From contig JBMOGA010000072.1 of assembly GCA_049318625.1 (NCBI GenBank), positions 1 to 17,255 of the forward strand: 17,255 nucleotides of DNA, written 5' to 3'. Under the pieces are notes generated by a model. It saw nothing but the letters and a program-made list of their open reading frames with translations. It was not told the DNA's origin and ran no database searches. The translations under genes and the position numbers were made by a program. The stretch comes from JBMOGA01 sp049318625. Its GTDB lineage: Bacteria > Pseudomonadota > Alphaproteobacteria > Rhizobiales > Hyphomicrobiaceae. Shown piece after piece: positions 15,578 through 17,255 of the stretch. Numbering within the stretch: position 1 is the stretch's first letter; every line of letters starts with the position of its first letter.

Positions 15578-15868
15578 ATGTTCGACATGGGACGCATCGG
15601 CGAGATGGTTGGTGGATTACTTGGTGGGCGGCTGCAGGAGGCGGCCACGAATGTCGGTGTCATAGAGGTGCTGGAGCGGGCGGGTATCGCCCCCGAGAGC
15701 CTTTCCGGTCTCGACCCGGGGCAGATACTGGAGCTTCTTCAGCAGCACGGGATTGATATCAGCCTGCTCCAGAACTTGGACCTTTCCGCGCTGAGCGAGC
15801 GGTTCGGGCAGGGCCAGGAGGGCCTGCAGGTGCTCGCAGACGTGGTCGGTCGCGTGACACAACGATGA
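15578..15868 (+). CDS. Hypothetical 96-residue small helical protein
   Basis: I do not recognise this protein. It starts with a Gly-rich amphipathic segment (MGRIGEMVGGLLGGRL) and continues with short helices rich in Leu and Gln (DPGQILELLQQHGIDISLLQ, then NLDLSALSERFGQGQEGLQ). There is no cysteine, signal peptide or true membrane helix. The pattern suggests a small soluble helical bundle or a partner-binding adaptor. ATG at 15578 has ACGGAG upstream with an appropriate gap, so it is probably translated. The carbonic anhydrase gene starts 47 bases after its stop, which suggests one transcript; a functional link with that enzyme is inference only. Confidence 0.7.
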   Translation: MFDMGRIGEMVGGLLGGRLQEAATNVGVIEVLERAGIAPESLSGLDPGQILELLQQHGIDISLLQNLDLSALSERFGQGQEGLQVLADVVGRVTQR

Positions 15869-15915
15869 TGGCGGACTGTGAAAGGCGACCACCCGAACCT
15901 CAGGAGACGACATTG

Positions 15916-16692
15916 ATGACAATACCGCCCCACCTTGCCAAGGGTTACGAGTCGTTTCGTCGCCGGCGCTTGGCCAGGGAGGTCCAGCGCGATCAGGCCC
16001 TCGCCGCCGGGGAGGAACCAGAGACCATGGTCATCGCCTGCGCCGACAGCCGCGTCGACCCTGCCGCAATCTTTCAGGCGGCGCCCGGCGAACTGTTCGT
16101 GGTGCGCAATGTGGCAGCCCTCGTGCCGCCTTGCGAGGCCAACGGCAGCTATCACGGCACAAGCGCGGCGATCGAATTCGCGGTCACTGTGCTTGGCGTG
16201 AAATCGATCGTGGTACTGGGGCACGGGCAGTGCGGCGGCGTGGCGGCATCGCTTCGGGCGGCGGCAGACGGCCCGCCTGCCGGAGTGTTCATCGGACCTT
16301 GGGTGGCGCTCCTTTCCAGTTCGCGCGACGAACTCCTCGTGCATCGGCCCGAGCTCTCCGCGCAACAGCGCCAGCGGGAGCTTGAACTGCTGGCGGTGAA
16401 GCAGTCGCTTTTCAATCTGACCACGTTCCCGTTCGTGGCCACGGCCATCGAAACCGGCAAGCTCGAACTTCATGGAGCATGGTTCTCTACTGGCCCGAGA
16501 GAACTCTTATGGCTCGATCATGACAGGGGCACGTTCGATCGTGTCGCTACAGGCGGTGTATGCGCGACGGATAGCGGCCGAATTCAGATGCGCAGCCCAA
16601 CGGTCAAAACCCGCTCCAGCGCACCACGGGTTGTATCATCCCGAAAGCCGGCTCATCTCTCGATCCCCTATCCGAATAGAGCCGACGGCTGA
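15916..16692 (+). CDS. Beta-class carbonic anhydrase with extended C-terminus
   Basis: A 258-residue beta-carbonic anhydrase, catalysing reversible hydration of CO2 to bicarbonate in the cytoplasm. The catalytic zinc site is complete: Cys42 with Asp44 and Arg46 in CADSRVDP, then His103 and Cys106 in LGHGQCGG. Other landmarks are GELFVVRNVAALVPP at 58-72 and GTSAAIEFAV at 81-90. The ordinary family C-terminus (HGAWFSTGPRELLWLDHDRG followed by TFDRV) ends at about residue 210, but the frame continues another 48 residues that are Ser/Arg/Pro-rich and match nothing I know. The tail may be real or may reflect loss of the original stop. ATG at 15916 has AGGAG nine bases upstream; TTG at 15913 is an alternative. 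It is probably co-transcribed with the 96-residue protein gene. Confidence 0.92.
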   Translation: MTIPPHLAKGYESFRRRRLAREVQRDQALAAGEEPETMVIACADSRVDPAAIFQAAPGELFVVRNVAALVPPCEANGSYHGTSAAIEFAVTVLGVKSIVVLGHGQCGGVAASLRAAADGPPAGVFIGPWVALLSSSRDELLVHRPELSAQQRQRELELLAVKQSLFNLTTFPFVATAIETGKLELHGAWFSTGPRELLWLDHDRGTFDRVATGGVCATDSGRIQMRSPTVKTRSSAPRVVSSRKPAHLSIPYPNRADG

Positions 16693-16966
16693 TCCTCCGG
16701 CCGTTCACATCGGGCTCTCTCCCCGTGGAGCCCAGCAAACTTGACAGCCGCCTTCGCACGGCAGCCCTCTCCCCGTCATCCTGGATGCCGTGTGAACCGG
16801 CGCGCAAGTTGGCCGGTGTAGTCAGCCCCTGAACCGCCGTCGCGCAAAACCGCAGCGGCGGTGCAGATGTCGGAGACGGTGGTCAGGGTTCAGCGCCGAT
16901 TGATACGTTCTTCCATTGCCGAACACTCTTTCCAGGGCATCGACACCTGCCGTGGATCCCGCGAAA
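16693..16966. other. Gene-free region with a hairpin
   Basis: No convincing coding frame is visible. An inverted repeat with 7-bp arms (ACCGCCG at 16833-16839 and CGGCGGT at 16856-16862) could fold as a hairpin with a 16-base loop, but there is no T-run, so it is not a standard intrinsic terminator. The 10-base string CTCTCCCCGT occurs twice about 50 bases apart. The region may be junk between the carbonic anhydrase gene and the IS-like end. Confidence 0.4.
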
Positions 16967-17016
16967 AGTGTCACCCATGTTTCCGGTACGAAGCGTCACC
17001 TATGTCTCGGGTCGGT
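16967..17016 (+). repeat. Tandem 25-bp repeat resembling an IS terminus
   Basis: Two imperfect 25-base units lie head to tail (16967-16991 and 16992-17016). They share the core GTCACC(C/T)ATGT and a following TC-GGT. Tandem blocks with the TGTCACCCATGT core are, from memory, typical of the ends of IS21- or IS481-type elements, where they bind the transposase. No transposase gene follows within the window, so this would be a solo end or a remnant. The family assignment needs a database match. Confidence 0.45.
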
Positions 17017-17255
17017 CAGAAATTTTCCAACAAAATCATACACGAGAGGCAGCGGCTCCGCGCCGTCCCCTGCGCGCGCCGGCACCGTGGCGGCTTGCGG
17101 TGGTCGAGCCGGGCACGAAAGTTGGATCCGACCTGATCCGTGAGGGCAGCGAACCTCGGGCTGCACTGGGAAAGGGTTCGGTCACCCGATCGTCAAGTCC
17201 GGGTAGCGTCCCGGGACGTGGTGTAATTTTAGATCGCTGCCGGTAGGGCGGTCAT
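17017..17255. other. Right-end gene-free sequence, possible second mobile-element boundary
   Basis: No gene is supported. A perfect 12-bp palindrome CGTCCCGGGACG sits at 17207-17218, followed by GTGGTGTAATTTTAG. On the minus strand a frame open to the window edge ends with TAA at 17229-17231, leaving only eight residues (MTALPAAI) inside. This arrangement could be the 3' end of a transposase gene and its terminal repeat, but the window stops too early to tell. Confidence 0.3.

Noticed and set aside
16861..17136. A 91-residue plus-strand open frame through the IS-like repeat
   Set aside because: It runs across the tandem repeat, has no ribosome binding site or recognisable motif, and is Arg/Ser-rich.
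1..17255. CRISPR array or long tandem array
   Set aside because: No regularly spaced repeats were seen; the only tandem units are the 25-bp pair at 16967-17016 and the 12-bp coding repeat near 5027.

Overview
The window is a high-GC bacterial chromosome segment with strong alphaproteobacterial character, probably Hyphomicrobiales-like. The signs are a PodJ-like Sel1-repeat polarity protein, a TIGR02186 (Alph_Pro_TM) membrane protein, a CoxE-type VWA protein next to a molybdopterin-binding/MocA fusion, and GC-rich third positions. This taxon call is inference from gene content; no rRNA is present.

Region 1 (1-962): about 460 bases without a convincing gene, then a small XRE-type regulator (463-705) and an unrecognised 70-residue ORF (750-962). 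A promoter-like TTGACA-N16-TATCTT upstream of the regulator is overlaid by a perfect 9-bp inverted repeat, which suggests an autoregulatory operator. Region 2 (981-4508): a P-loop kinase-like ATPase on the minus strand, divergent from a translationally coupled pair, a CoxE-like VWA protein and a molybdopterin-binding/MocA cytidylyltransferase fusion. The pair looks like maturation machinery for a molybdenum hydroxylase, but no hydroxylase, MoxR/CoxD ATPase or XdhC lies in the window. Region 3 (4674-11466): housekeeping and envelope genes: the PodJ-like protein, a TIGR02186-family membrane protein, ruvB, msrA (convergent with ruvB, one base between them), a three-helix membrane protein, and a small two-helix membrane protein.

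Region 4 (11653-17255): a tRNA-Ser(GGA) with encoded CCA, followed by about 750 bases of degenerate sequence, then a minus-strand set lysR(oxyR-like)-terC-dedA. Divergent from it is a two-gene unit of a 96-residue small protein and a beta-carbonic anhydrase, followed by about 560 bases of gene-free sequence holding a tandem 25-bp repeat that looks like a transposable-element terminus. Base composition here is visibly less GC-rich than in regions 2-3. Together with the tRNA on one side and the IS-like end on the other, this suggests an acquired accessory block. Its genes point to control of pH, metal and bicarbonate at the membrane. The OxyR-like regulator has Gln where OxyR has its peroxide-reactive Cys199, while the Cys208 equivalent is kept, so it is probably not a classical peroxide switch. 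A perfect 15-bp T-N11-A palindrome lies about 95 bases upstream of it.

The most interesting candidate for something new is this tRNA-flanked lysR-terC-dedA // small protein-carbonic anhydrase module. Evidence that it forms one system is only contextual.
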